DNA of 64,000 nucleotides from Nocardia amikacinitolerans NBRC 108937 (lineage in GTDB: Bacteria > Actinomycetota > Actinomycetes > Mycobacteriales > Mycobacteriaceae), in the NCBI RefSeq assembly GCF_001612615.1, contig NZ_BDAU01000026.1:1-64000 (forward strand). Direction: 5' to 3'. The notes below the pieces were generated by a model, which saw only the letters and a list, made by a program, of their open reading frames with translations, did no database searches and was not told where the DNA came from. The position numbers and the translations under genes are program-made. Every line of letters begins with the position of its first letter. Within the stretch, counting starts at the first letter, position 1. Shown piece after piece: positions 42,213 to 50,930 of this stretch.

Positions 42213-42383
42213 ATGGCACACGACGAATCCGATCGCTCCGAGGACCCGCGCGCGCACTGGCGGCAGCTGCCGCCGGAGCCGACACGGCATATCGAGGAGA
42301 TCTACCTCGGCCCGAGCGCGTCCGACTGCGCCCTCCCGCCTTTCGACCCCGATCAGGATTTCATCCGGCGCTACGGCGCATGA
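42213..42383 (+). CDS. 56-aa hypothetical protein
   Basis: An ATG at 42213 with GAGGGGG 5 bases upstream opens 56 codons: an acidic start MAHDESDRSEDPRAHWRQLP, then PTRHIEEIYLGPSASD and a Pro/Asp-rich end DPDQDFIRRYGA. Composition is protein-like and it follows the methyltransferase by 29 bases. Its stop lies 5 bases before the convergent UbiA-like gene end. I do not recognise the family. Confidence 0.6.
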   Translation: MAHDESDRSEDPRAHWRQLPPEPTRHIEEIYLGPSASDCALPPFDPDQDFIRRYGA

Positions 42384-42387
42384 CCGG

Positions 42388-43314
42388 TCAGGTCGTGCGG
42401 ATCAAGGCTTGGGCGATGAGCGCGACATACAGCGCGAGAACGAAGGCGACGGCGGGTAGGACCGGATGCTCGGATTCACTCGATCGCAGGAACCGCCATT
42501 CCCCGTAGATCGGAATCATCAGCAGCGTCAGCGGAATCCACGCCACCACCGTGTGCCATTCCCACGGCTGGACCAGTGCGAGCTCGACGACCACCGCGAG
42601 CACCGCGAAACCGAGAATCACGCCCGCACTGCCCGCTAAACCCAGCCGATTCGAATACAGGTGCTCACTGGGCCGCCGTTCCCGCGCTGTCTTGCGCGCG
42701 AACTCGAAGTGCAGGAACGCGCCCGCGAAGACCACCACGACCGCAGCGGTCCGCCACCCGGCGGCAACCTCCCCGGTGTCCCTCGCCGAGACGAGAACAT
42801 ACGCGGCGACCAACAGCTGAACCGGATACGTGACAACGAGATTGAGCAGAATATCGTCGCGCACCGCGGCCGAGCGCCGCTCCAAGGCCCACAGGAACAC
42901 CCCGTACGCCAGGACCACCGCGATCGCCACGGCGGAGGACACCGAAAGAACCAGGCTCGCGCCGACAACCCCCACCGCGATCACGCCCATGGCCGCGCGC
43001 AACTCCCCCGCACTCACCGCGCCGGTGACCAGCGGCCGGTCCGGGTTGTGGACGCGGTCGTAGTCCAGATCCTTCTGCTCGTCGACCATCCGCAGATACA
43101 GCAGCACGAAGGCGACGACGACGATACGAAGCACGGTGGCCCAGCGCGGACGCCACGGCGTATCCGGTTGGGACACAAGGGCGGCCGTGCCTTCGAGGGC
43201 CAGCACGAAGAGGATGCCGTACAGCAGGTAGTGCGGCTTGTACATGACGGCGGTGAAGCGCGCGACGCGCCGCGCGGAGCCGAGCGGGCTCGCCGACCGC
43301 ACGTCACCGCTCAT
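42388..43314 (-). CDS. UbiA-family membrane prenyltransferase-like protein
   Basis: 308-aa polytopic membrane protein (about eight helices). The first Asp-rich motif of UbiA enzymes is present as MVDEQKDLDYDRVHNPDRPL (77-95 region). The second is less canonical: DDILLNLVVTYP and FARKTARERRPSEHLYSNRL lie in the later loops. UbiA enzymes transfer a prenyl chain to an aromatic or glycerol-phosphate-type acceptor; some relatives transfer phospho-sugars. It is the last gene of the eight-gene operon and its ATG overlaps the nitroreductase stop by 4 bases. Confidence 0.82.
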   Translation of the reverse strand: MSGDVRSASPLGSARRVARFTAVMYKPHYLLYGILFVLALEGTAALVSQPDTPWRPRWATVLRIVVVAFVLLYLRMVDEQKDLDYDRVHNPDRPLVTGAVSAGELRAAMGVIAVGVVGASLVLSVSSAVAIAVVLAYGVFLWALERRSAAVRDDILLNLVVTYPVQLLVAAYVLVSARDTGEVAAGWRTAAVVVVFAGAFLHFEFARKTARERRPSEHLYSNRLGLAGSAGVILGFAVLAVVVELALVQPWEWHTVVAWIPLTLLMIPIYGEWRFLRSSESEHPVLPAVAFVLALYVALIAQALIRTT

Positions 43315-43946
43315 GCCCCACCCCACCGTTCCCACGCGGTGACCTCGGCGGCGGGCAGCCTGCGCGACGACGACTTCGCCGGGCCGGGCCGCAGATGCGC
43401 GACCGGAACCAGCGCGACCTGGGTGACCTCGTCGAACGGAATCCCGAGCAGCTCGGCCACCTCGCGCTCGTAGGCAAGGTGAGCGGTCGTCATGGTGCCG
43501 CCGAGCCCGCGCTCGTGCATCGCGAGCAGGAAACTCCAGACAGCCGGATAGATCGAGCCGTAGAAACTGGCCAGGTGCAGGGCCGAACCGGTCGCTGGCG
43601 GGCGGCCGAGCGAGCAGACCAGCACCAGCGCGGGCACCTCGTGCATGCGCTCGGCCAGATACCGGCCGGACGCGAGATCGGCGAGCTGATCGGGTCGCGG
43701 TGTGCGAGCGGACAGGTATGCCGCGAAACCCTTGCGGTAGTAGTCCGCGATCTGCTGCCGGGTGGTCCGGTCCTGCACGACAAGGAAGCGCCACGGCTGC
43801 CGGTTGGTGCCGCTCGGCGCGTGCACGGCGGTGTCGAGGCAGTCCAGCAGCTCGGCGCGGTCGACGGGGCGGGTGAGATCGAGCCGTCTGCGGAAGGCGC
43901 GGGTCGTCCGAAGCAGCTCGGCGGCGTTCATCGGGGCGGAGCTCAT
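43311..43946 (-). CDS. nitroreductase-family flavoprotein
   Basis: 211-aa FMN enzyme of the nitroreductase fold. RAFRRRLDLTRPVDRAELLD is the N-terminus, HAPSGTNRQPWRFLVVQD the FMN-binding loop, and GTMTTAHLAYEREVAELLGI the C-terminal helix region, followed by the usual PVAHLRPGPAK. Such enzymes reduce nitro groups, quinones or enones, or oxidise heterocycles in natural-product pathways. Start and stop both overlap neighbours by 4 bases. Confidence 0.9.
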   Translation of the reverse strand: MSSAPMNAAELLRTTRAFRRRLDLTRPVDRAELLDCLDTAVHAPSGTNRQPWRFLVVQDRTTRQQIADYYRKGFAAYLSARTPRPDQLADLASGRYLAERMHEVPALVLVCSLGRPPATGSALHLASFYGSIYPAVWSFLLAMHERGLGGTMTTAHLAYEREVAELLGIPFDEVTQVALVPVAHLRPGPAKSSSRRLPAAEVTAWERWGGA

Positions 43947-44929
43947 CGGGATTCGGCGATCGTCTCGGAATCCAAAGCGTCCACGTCGAATTCGAGATCG
44001 ACCCGGGCCGCGACGGCGCCCGCCTGGTGGATTTCGCAGTGCACGACGGTGGTGTCGAGGCCTGGTTCGGTGATCTCGGCGACGCACTCGGCCGGCAGAT
44101 CCAGTTCCACGAACCGGTCGAAGGTGCTTGCCACGCAGACCAATCGGGGTAGATCGCGCAGCACCATGCTCAGCGCGGTCTGCCTGCACGCCTCGATCAG
44201 CAGGCTGCCCGGCACATGGTCGAGCTGGTGATCGAACAGGAAGGGGTGGGACAGGTCGGGTACCAGTGCGGCGCGGGCGACGCGACCGTCCGTGTCCGGC
44301 GGCGCGATCACGACATTGCGCCAGTTCTCCCGGCCGACCGTCGCCGCCCCGGCGCGCTCGCCGAGTGCCGCAGCGCCGTGGAAAGCACCGAGTCCCAGGC
44401 TTTCCCGGAACTGGTCGCGCAACCCCGTCCACTGCCGCGGCGTGGTCCAGGAGAAGGAGCCGTCGACGGTGAGCATCGCCTCGCCGCCGGAGAAGATCTC
44501 CAGCATCATGTCCAGGCCATGGAGCGTCTCACCGCGGCGGTGCCTGCGCGGAACCCGCACGTGCATCACCAGATCCGCGGGGGCGATGCCGGTCTCCCAC
44601 GCCGGGGTGTCCGAGCCGGTGCCGTTGAACGTTCGCACGATGAACGCCATATCCTCTGGCACACCGTAGAACTCGTGGGTGAGCGAGATCGCCGCCTGCC
44701 GCGCCGCCTCCATCACCAGCAGCGGGTCGTGGCGCAGGCCGAGCGATCCGGCGTGGTCGCCGTAATAGGCGTGCATGCGCGGTAGCTGGGCGCCGACCAG
44801 GAACGTGTCGGGCCCGATGGTGTCCAGCGAGGTGACGAACACCTCCGAGACCGCGCAGCGGTGCGCCAACTGCCTGGGAACGGTGCGGTTGTGCGTGGCG
44901 GTCTTCTCGACTGCCGCGTGTGTTGTCAC
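43943..44929 (-). CDS. AfsA-like hotdog-fold protein (A-factor biosynthesis type)
   Basis: 328-aa AfsA-family protein. In Streptomyces AfsA joins a beta-keto acyl chain to dihydroxyacetone phosphate, the key step of gamma-butyrolactone signal synthesis. Two hotdog repeats are visible: the N-terminal VHRCAVSEVFVT-type start with DPLLVMEAARQAAISLTHEF, and the C-terminal HPFLFDHQLDHVPGSLLIEA then CRQTALSM, whose FDHQLDHVPGxxLIEA block is the family signature. The start is GTG at 44929 with GGAGGG 6 bases away, overlapping the NDK-like stop. No butyrolactone receptor (ArpA-type TetR) is nearby, so the product may be structural or a different metabolite. Confidence 0.88.
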   Translation of the reverse strand: MTTHAAVEKTATHNRTVPRQLAHRCAVSEVFVTSLDTIGPDTFLVGAQLPRMHAYYGDHAGSLGLRHDPLLVMEAARQAAISLTHEFYGVPEDMAFIVRTFNGTGSDTPAWETGIAPADLVMHVRVPRRHRRGETLHGLDMMLEIFSGGEAMLTVDGSFSWTTPRQWTGLRDQFRESLGLGAFHGAAALGERAGAATVGRENWRNVVIAPPDTDGRVARAALVPDLSHPFLFDHQLDHVPGSLLIEACRQTALSMVLRDLPRLVCVASTFDRFVELDLPAECVAEITEPGLDTTVVHCEIHQAGAVAARVDLEFDVDALDSETIAESR

Positions 44930-45852
44930 GATCGGCCCTCCAACCATTCTCGCGCGGCCACCGGCGGCAGCGTCTGCGGCCCCGTACCGACCCGCATCGG
45001 AAGCACATACGACCCGAGCACCAAGACCGACCAGGGATCCAGTTCCGCGCCCGCGGCCCACGCCGAATACAGCAGGCGCGCGCCGTCCGCGTCCTCGGAC
45101 ACGTCGATTCCACTGCGGCGCAGGTCCTTTACGATGTCGTGCAGCGCCTCGTCCCGATCGAAGCTGCGCGCCGGGACCGTCGCGTACAGGTCGGCCGCCA
45201 ACGCACTGACCGCCGCCGTGCGATCCAGCCCGGCCGTCACCTGCCCGAGCAGTTCCCCTCGGGTGTGCTCGTCGAAATAGATGGCCAGTTCGCGCAGCAC
45301 GTCGGCCGGATCGTCGGGCGAGTGCACCAGGTTGAGCAAGAAGTTGTGTCTGCCGAGCACGTACCGCAATTCGCCTGGCTTGCGCTTGCGCGGATCGGTG
45401 GCGCCCTTGGCCTCGGTGAGGCGAATCGGCACGGGCAGCGCGTCGTCGGCGCCGTGCACGACCAGCACGAGCACATCGGAGATGTCGACCAGCAGGTCGG
45501 CGAGTCGCCTGCGCTCCGGCGAGGCGATGTTCCACGCGAAGTACCACAGTGCGCGCACCAGGTGCCGGTTCACTCGCATCCGGTGCGCGGCGACCACACG
45601 AAAGCCGTTGGCGGGCAACCATTGCAACGTGGGTTCGACCGCGCGCGCCACGATCGCGTCCGGCTTCAGCAGCAACAGCGAATGCTGCCTGGCGAAGGCG
45701 GCGGGATCGATGCCGAGCCGCTCGAGCTGGTCGACGGCCTCCTGCACGTAGGTGTCGTCCGCGTAGGCGTCGATCTTCGCAGCGGCCGGTGTCAGGCGGC
45801 CGAGCAGCGCGTGCAGCGACGCGCCGCCCGGTTCCGTCGGCAACGCCGTCAT
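44926..45852 (-). CDS. divergent nucleoside-diphosphate-kinase-like protein
   Basis: 308 aa. Residues 57-190 resemble an NDK domain: HSLLLLKPDAIVARAVEPTL (NDK start TLxLIKPDA), GFRVVAAHRMRV, then RYVLGRHNFLLNLVHSPDDP, where His177 matches the NDK phospho-histidine position (NxxH). The usual HGSDS after it is changed to HSPDDP. Unlike normal NDK (about 140 aa) it has a 55-residue N-terminal helix region and a C-terminal part of more than 100 residues. It may move phosphate in the pathway or be a specialised kinase. It is coupled to the SDR before it and AfsA after it. Confidence 0.7.
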   Translation of the reverse strand: MTALPTEPGGASLHALLGRLTPAAAKIDAYADDTYVQEAVDQLERLGIDPAAFARQHSLLLLKPDAIVARAVEPTLQWLPANGFRVVAAHRMRVNRHLVRALWYFAWNIASPERRRLADLLVDISDVLVLVVHGADDALPVPIRLTEAKGATDPRKRKPGELRYVLGRHNFLLNLVHSPDDPADVLRELAIYFDEHTRGELLGQVTAGLDRTAAVSALAADLYATVPARSFDRDEALHDIVKDLRRSGIDVSEDADGARLLYSAWAAGAELDPWSVLVLGSYVLPMRVGTGPQTLPPVAAREWLEGRS

Positions 45853-46940
45853 CGGATCGCCCCGTCGAAACCGTTGGCGGCCAACACTTCCTCGATCGAG
45901 GGCAGCGGCACGCCGAGATAGCCGGATTCCAGGCAGTAGTCCAGCAGCAAGCGCAGGTACTCCTTGCCGGTGGGCGGCGACGGACGGCCGAGCAGTATCT
46001 CGGCGCGGGTGGTGTCGAAGTCGAGGCGGCGCTCGAAATAGCTGGTGTAGAGCGCGCCGATCCGGCGGTAGTACTCGCGCTCGACCGTATCCAGATCCGC
46101 TTCGGCGAACGACGATTTCGGCACGAAGGTCGCCACCTCGAACGACGGGTACTCGGCGAGCACGTCGGACACCTCGCGCAGCGAGAGCGCGTCGCGACCG
46201 AGCGCGTGCAGCGTGCGGGAGTCCGCCGAGTCGAAATCCAGGACGGCCGCGGCGATCACATCGGCCACGTGGTCGACCGGGGCGAGCGCGAGGGTGGCGT
46301 CGTAGCGACCGGGCAGGGTCCGCAGCTTGCCCTCGACCATCAGCTTCACGACGGTGTACAGGTTCTTGTATTCGCGGATCTCACCGGTGGCCGCGTGACC
46401 GGTGACGATGCCGGGCCGCACGATGGCCCACCGCAATCCACGCTCGGCCGCCGCGTGCACGAGCTGTTCGGCGCGAAACTTGCTGCGCTCGTATCGGTTT
46501 CCGAACGACTGGCCGAAGTCGAGTTCGTCTTCGCCGATCGTGCCGCCGCGCGTTCCGCACACGTAGGCGGTGCTGACGTGCACCAGCGGCACATCCCATT
46601 CCAGCGCGAGCGCGATGGCGTGCTCGGTGCCGCGCACGTTGAGTTCGGCGTAGTCGGCGTCGGACGCGTCGAAGGCGGTGGTGGCGGCGCAGTGCACGAT
46701 CATGCCGACCCGCTCGGCGAGGTCTTCGCAGTCGCGTGCCGAGAGGCCGAATCCGGGGCGGCGGATGTCGCCCGCCACGGGCGTGCCCGCCTCCAGCACC
46801 GTGCCGTCGTTGCGGACGATGTCGGCGTTGCTGTGCAGCACCGCGGCGACGGGCCTGCTCGCCGCGGACAACCGAGCGACCACTTCCGCGCCGACCAGCC
46901 CGGTCGCGCCGGTGACCAGCACGGTCTCGCGCTCACCCAT
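45849..46940 (-). CDS. extended SDR / thioester-reductase-like protein
   Basis: 363-aa NAD(P)-dependent extended SDR. The cofactor site is VLVTGATGLVGAEVVARL. VHVSTAYVCGTRGG then RYERSKFRAEQLVHAAAERG holds the catalytic Ser and YxxxK. The male-sterility/thioester-reductase group to which it is closest reduces acyl thioesters on carrier proteins to aldehydes, which fits the ACP encoded 8 bases into its start. It overlaps the ACP gene by 8 bases and the NDK-like gene by 4. Confidence 0.85.
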   Translation of the reverse strand: MGERETVLVTGATGLVGAEVVARLSAASRPVAAVLHSNADIVRNDGTVLEAGTPVAGDIRRPGFGLSARDCEDLAERVGMIVHCAATTAFDASDADYAELNVRGTEHAIALALEWDVPLVHVSTAYVCGTRGGTIGEDELDFGQSFGNRYERSKFRAEQLVHAAAERGLRWAIVRPGIVTGHAATGEIREYKNLYTVVKLMVEGKLRTLPGRYDATLALAPVDHVADVIAAAVLDFDSADSRTLHALGRDALSLREVSDVLAEYPSFEVATFVPKSSFAEADLDTVEREYYRRIGALYTSYFERRLDFDTTRAEILLGRPSPPTGKEYLRLLLDYCLESGYLGVPLPSIEEVLAANGFDGAIR

Positions 46941-47199
46941 GATCGCTCCCCCGCGCGTTCCCGACCAGCGCGATCACCTCGCCGACCCGGCGGACACCGA
47001 CCAGGTCCTGCGGCCGTTGTCTCGGCAGTTCGAATGCCCGCTCGAGCGCCAGGGTCAGCTCCATCAGGCGCAGCGAGTCGAAACCCAGATCCTCCACGAG
47101 GCGGTGCTCGTCGGCCAGGTCGGCGGGCGGTTCCGGCGCCATGGCCTGGACGAGGCGCCGCACCCTGGCGGCGAGGGCGGTGTCGGCGGCGGCGGTCAT
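46933..47199 (-). CDS. acyl carrier protein
   Basis: 88-aa carrier protein. The phosphopantetheine attachment site is LVEDLGFDSLRLMELTLALE, with Ser42. The rest is the usual four-helix pattern. It is presumably loaded by the fatty acyl-AMP ligase encoded immediately upstream (4-base overlap) and serves the reductase encoded immediately downstream. Confidence 0.92.
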   Translation of the reverse strand: MTAAADTALAARVRRLVQAMAPEPPADLADEHRLVEDLGFDSLRLMELTLALERAFELPRQRPQDLVGVRRVGEVIALVGNARGSDHG

Positions 47200-50100
47200 G
47201 ACGGTTCACTTTCCCGGAGATGGGGCTGGTGGCCACCGGTGGTGAGCAGGTCGCGGGCCTCGTCTAGCGGCAGGTCGGTGTCGAGGTAGGCGGCGAGGCG
47301 CAGCCAGTCGTAGCCGATCGCGAGGGTGCGCCGCCACTGCTCGCGCGAGTCGAACGAGGCCGGGAAGACGAGCGCCGCGTCATCGCCGCCCGCGACGGTG
47401 CGCACCGAGGCGACGAAATCGTCGAGGACCGCGAGTCCGCCGAGGGTATCGCCGCCGCGAGCAAGCAGTTCCGAGAAGCGCACTCCGCGTGCGGTGTCCA
47501 GCTGCTCGAGCACTTCCGTGCGCCGCCGCGCGCCGGTCGGCACCAGTCGCGCGACCGTGGTGGACGGCGCCACGTCGGCGGGTAGCGGATGGATGCCGAA
47601 GGCGGAGAGCAGGACTCGCACCGCCATGGCGATCAATCGGTGCGCGGCGATGTCGGCGACGCCGCCTTGACCGTTCTTGACAGCGCCCGCCAGATCCTCC
47701 CTCGCGTTCTCCAGGACGATGTTCGACCAGACCAGGTGTAGCGCGCACTCGGTGAAGCGGCGCGCGGGCAGCGGCGAGAGGGTGGCGATCGCGTCGTCGC
47801 GCGCCGCGCCGGTCAGACCCAGCGCGGGACTGTGCGCGCTCGGCACCGGCGTGTAGGGCGCGGCGGGCTTGCACATGGCGAGCGCGGGTTCGATCGGGCC
47901 CGCCGCGCGCCACTGCAAGCCGACGAGTCCGAGGCGCACGAATTCGGCCAGTTCCGTGGCGATGTCGCGCGGGGCTCGGGCGAGGACGTCGCGCACGGAG
48001 TGCTTGAAGACCACCGATCGCCAGGCTCGGGCGGCGGTGTCGGACAGCGCGAAGACGTCGCGGTCGTCGCGCACGACATGGATGCGACCGCCGATGGTCC
48101 AGGTCGTGACGGCCGGGCGGCGGGCGAAGAGGACGCGGTGCGGGTCGTCGGTGGTGTCTTCGATGCCGAGGTCGGCGACCAGCCGCCAAAGTCCTTGCCA
48201 GGTCGCGTCTTCGGCCAACTGCCGCGCCTCGGAGTCCGGCAGGAAGGCGGCGCCAGGGTCCGGCGCGGTCGGCTTCGCTTCCCCGGACGACACGTCCGAC
48301 TCGATGCTCGGCACAGACGCTGCGTGGCGATGCCCATCGGTCGCCGGCTCGGGCAAGTCATCGCCGCCGAACCCCTTCTGGAAGGTCCTCGTCGTGGGGT
48401 CGCTCAGCTCCCGATACCGGTCGATGAATTCGTGACGGCCGATCCGGTCGAGTTGTCGCGGCAGCCATTTGGTCTCGAGGTAGGTCTCGCCATGGCGGGC
48501 CGCCCACGCCTTCACGGCTTGCAGCAGTCCGTCCATGGCCCACTCGTTCGCCTCGTCGGCCGCACGCAGCGCGCGCAACGCCACCGCGTAGCGCAGCGCC
48601 TGCACCGCGCGAGCCGTCCACCACCGCGACATCAGGGTTCGGAAGTCGTCGTGTGGCAGGAGGGCGCGCATGCCGTCGAGATCGACAGCGCCCGGCCGGA
48701 CCACCGTGGCGCGCAGGAAGCGCTGGCAGCGGTTGAGCAGGTCCTCCTCCAGCTCGGCGGGAACGCCCGTGGCCGCCCGCTCCAGCTGGCGGCGCATTTG
48801 GGCAACCGAGCGGGTGCGGACCTCCACCCGGCGGCCGTCGATGAACAGGACCGTCGGCAGGGTCGGGAGTTCTTCGGTGCCGGGGACGACCGCGAGGAAG
48901 TCCACATCGGAGCCCTCGTTGCCGAAGCCTTCTGCCAATGAGCCCTCGAACAGCACCGCCGAATCGTCCGGTAGCGCAGTGCTTTCCAGCGCGGCGTCGA
49001 GGAGTTGACGCACGCGCTCGGTCGGCAGAGCGGACACCGGGGCCGGGTCGCCGCACGGCACCACAGCCCGGTCACCCGAAGCCGCCGCGAGTCGGCCGCC
49101 CGAGGGCATAGCGGCCTGGTCACTCGAGGGCGTTACATCCCGATCGTCCCCTCCTGCGGCGAGCTGTGCGTCCGGGACCGTGCGAGCCTGTCCGTTCGAC
49201 TCCGCTGCGCGCGAATCCGCGGTCAGCGCGGTGGTTCCGTCCGCCTCGTGCACCTGCACCCCGGCGAGTCCGCCGTCCCGGAACAGCTGCCACAGGTGGC
49301 GGCGGCGCGGCTTGCCGCTGGACGTGCGGCGGATGGTGCCGCGCGGACCGGTGATGATGGTGATCGCGGCCGCCGGACCCAGCTCGCCGCGTAGCACCTT
49401 GCGCGCCTGCGCTGTCCACGCACCGGGCGGCGCTTCGGCGAACAGCGCGATGCCCGGCGCGCCTACGTCGGTGAGCGCGACGGCGGCCAGTTTGCCTTTG
49501 GTCAGGCCGGTCTCACCGGCCACCCGGGATTCGATGTCTTCCATGAACACCGAGCGGCCGCGCACCTTGAGGCTGGATCCCATCCTGCCGAGCACGAAAA
49601 CCTCGCCGCGGTAAAGGAATCCGGCGTCTCCGGTGTAGAGCTCGCCGTTCGCGATTCGGGTCGCGCCGCCGTCGTCGTCGCCGGTGTAGCCCATCGCGAC
49701 CGAATCGCCGACGACCACCAATTCACCAAGCACGCCGTCGGGTAATTCGCGCCCTACTTCGTCGACGGCTCGGACAGTCGATTCCGGCGTCGAGTAGCCG
49801 AGTCCGGTGATCCAGCCCGCACCGTCGACGCCGTGGGTGTCGTCCAACCGCGCCTCGCCCAGCACCCCGACCGGGCGTCCGAAGCGCAGGTTCGGCGTGT
49901 CCAGGCGCAGCGCGGTGATCGGCCGTCGCCGGGCCGAGGACGTCACCATCAGCGTGGCCTCGGCCAAACCGTAGGCCAGCGTGTAGGCGTCCATCGAGAA
50001 GCCGCGTGGTCCGGTGAGCTCGGCGAACGCCTGGAGATCGGCCACCTCCACCGGCTCGGAGCCTACGGCCAGGGTGCGCCAGCCGGACAGGTCCAGATCG

Positions 50101-50930
50101 GCGATCTCCTCCGGCCGGACCCGGTGCGCCACATAGCCCAGCGCGAACGAGGGTGACGGCGAGTGCTGGGCCGAGGCCATCGCGCGCAGCCAGCGCGCCG
50201 GGTCGCGGACGAACTGGTCCGGCCGCATCAGGTAGAGATCGCCCTGGTTCGTGACGGTCGTCAGGAACGCGCCGACCAGGCCCATGTCGTGATAGAGCGG
50301 CAACCACGACACCATGGCCTCGCCGTGACGCCAATCGATGAGCCCGGAGATCATGGCGATGTTGTTGGCCAGGTTGCGCCAGCTGACCCGCACCCCACGC
50401 GGCGTCCCCGTGGAGCCGGAGGTGAATTGCAGCAGAGCGCATTCCGCGGGCGCGCCGAGTTCGCGCTCGGCGGGCGGCTGCGGCAACTCGGCGCCGATCA
50501 CCAGCGGCTCGTCGCGCCGACCGGCCGCCACCGCCGCCCGGCGCACGAGGTCCTCGAATTCCGGTGCGGTGACCACCAGCCGCGGCGCGGCGGCGGTCAG
50601 TATCGCGGCGATGTGCGCGACGATCTGGTCGAGATCGCCGAACATGGGCGGCGCGATGGGGGTGAACACCCCGCCGCAGGCCCACACCGCGTAGAAGGCC
50701 GCGGTGCAGGCGAATCCGGTGGGCATGACGACGCAGGCGCCCTCGCCGCCCGCGAGTCCGTGCTCGCGCATCAGCGCGGCGATGGACCAGGACTGCTCGG
50801 CCAGTTCGCGATAACTGCGGAATTCCCAGCCGTCCGCCTCGTCGGCCAGGTGAATGCCGGCCTCCCGCGCCGGACGCAGGAGCCAATCTCGCACGGCCGC
50901 AACGTCTTTGTCAGGTGCCATCGCGGTCAA
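47196..50930 (-). CDS. fatty acyl-AMP ligase fused to nucleotidyltransferase and PqqD-like domains
   Basis: 1244 aa with at least three parts. Residues 1-550 are an adenylation domain of fatty acyl-AMP ligase type: P-loop LQFTSGSTGTPRGVRVSW (167-184), LPLYHDMGLVGAF, YGLAEATLMVT, GELYTGDAGFL (429-439) and C-terminal RRTSSGKPRR with Lys540. After a 100-residue disordered linker, residues about 637-850 form a nucleotidyltransferase: FEGSLAEGFGNEGSDVDFLA (661-680, GS and DxD motif) with a helical tail. Residues about 945-1008 (IHVVRDDRDVFALSDTAARA ... ELAEFVRLGLVGLQW) resemble a PqqD/RRE peptide-binding domain. A helical C-terminus follows. I know of no named family with this order. It overlaps ACP by 4 bases. 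Confidence 0.85.
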   Translation of the reverse strand: MTAMAPDKDVAAVRDWLLRPAREAGIHLADEADGWEFRSYRELAEQSWSIAALMREHGLAGGEGACVVMPTGFACTAAFYAVWACGGVFTPIAPPMFGDLDQIVAHIAAILTAAAPRLVVTAPEFEDLVRRAAVAAGRRDEPLVIGAELPQPPAERELGAPAECALLQFTSGSTGTPRGVRVSWRNLANNIAMISGLIDWRHGEAMVSWLPLYHDMGLVGAFLTTVTNQGDLYLMRPDQFVRDPARWLRAMASAQHSPSPSFALGYVAHRVRPEEIADLDLSGWRTLAVGSEPVEVADLQAFAELTGPRGFSMDAYTLAYGLAEATLMVTSSARRRPITALRLDTPNLRFGRPVGVLGEARLDDTHGVDGAGWITGLGYSTPESTVRAVDEVGRELPDGVLGELVVVGDSVAMGYTGDDDGGATRIANGELYTGDAGFLYRGEVFVLGRMGSSLKVRGRSVFMEDIESRVAGETGLTKGKLAAVALTDVGAPGIALFAEAPPGAWTAQARKVLRGELGPAAAITIITGPRGTIRRTSSGKPRRRHLWQLFRDGGLAGVQVHEADGTTALTADSRAAESNGQARTVPDAQLAAGGDDRDVTPSSDQAAMPSGGRLAAASGDRAVVPCGDPAPVSALPTERVRQLLDAALESTALPDDSAVLFEGSLAEGFGNEGSDVDFLAVVPGTEELPTLPTVLFIDGRRVEVRTRSVAQMRRQLERAATGVPAELEEDLLNRCQRFLRATVVRPGAVDLDGMRALLPHDDFRTLMSRWWTARAVQALRYAVALRALRAADEANEWAMDGLLQAVKAWAARHGETYLETKWLPRQLDRIGRHEFIDRYRELSDPTTRTFQKGFGGDDLPEPATDGHRHAASVPSIESDVSSGEAKPTAPDPGAAFLPDSEARQLAEDATWQGLWRLVADLGIEDTTDDPHRVLFARRPAVTTWTIGGRIHVVRDDRDVFALSDTAARAWRSVVFKHSVRDVLARAPRDIATELAEFVRLGLVGLQWRAAGPIEPALAMCKPAAPYTPVPSAHSPALGLTGAARDDAIATLSPLPARRFTECALHLVWSNIVLENAREDLAGAVKNGQGGVADIAAHRLIAMAVRVLLSAFGIHPLPADVAPSTTVARLVPTGARRRTEVLEQLDTARGVRFSELLARGGDTLGGLAVLDDFVASVRTVAGGDDAALVFPASFDSREQWRRTLAIGYDWLRLAAYLDTDLPLDEARDLLTTGGHQPHLRESEPS

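Noticed and set aside
43943..45622. 559-codon version of the AfsA-like gene
   Set aside because: Residues before the GTG at 44929 are antisense-like and overlap the NDK-like gene in another frame; the GTG has a good ribosome site.
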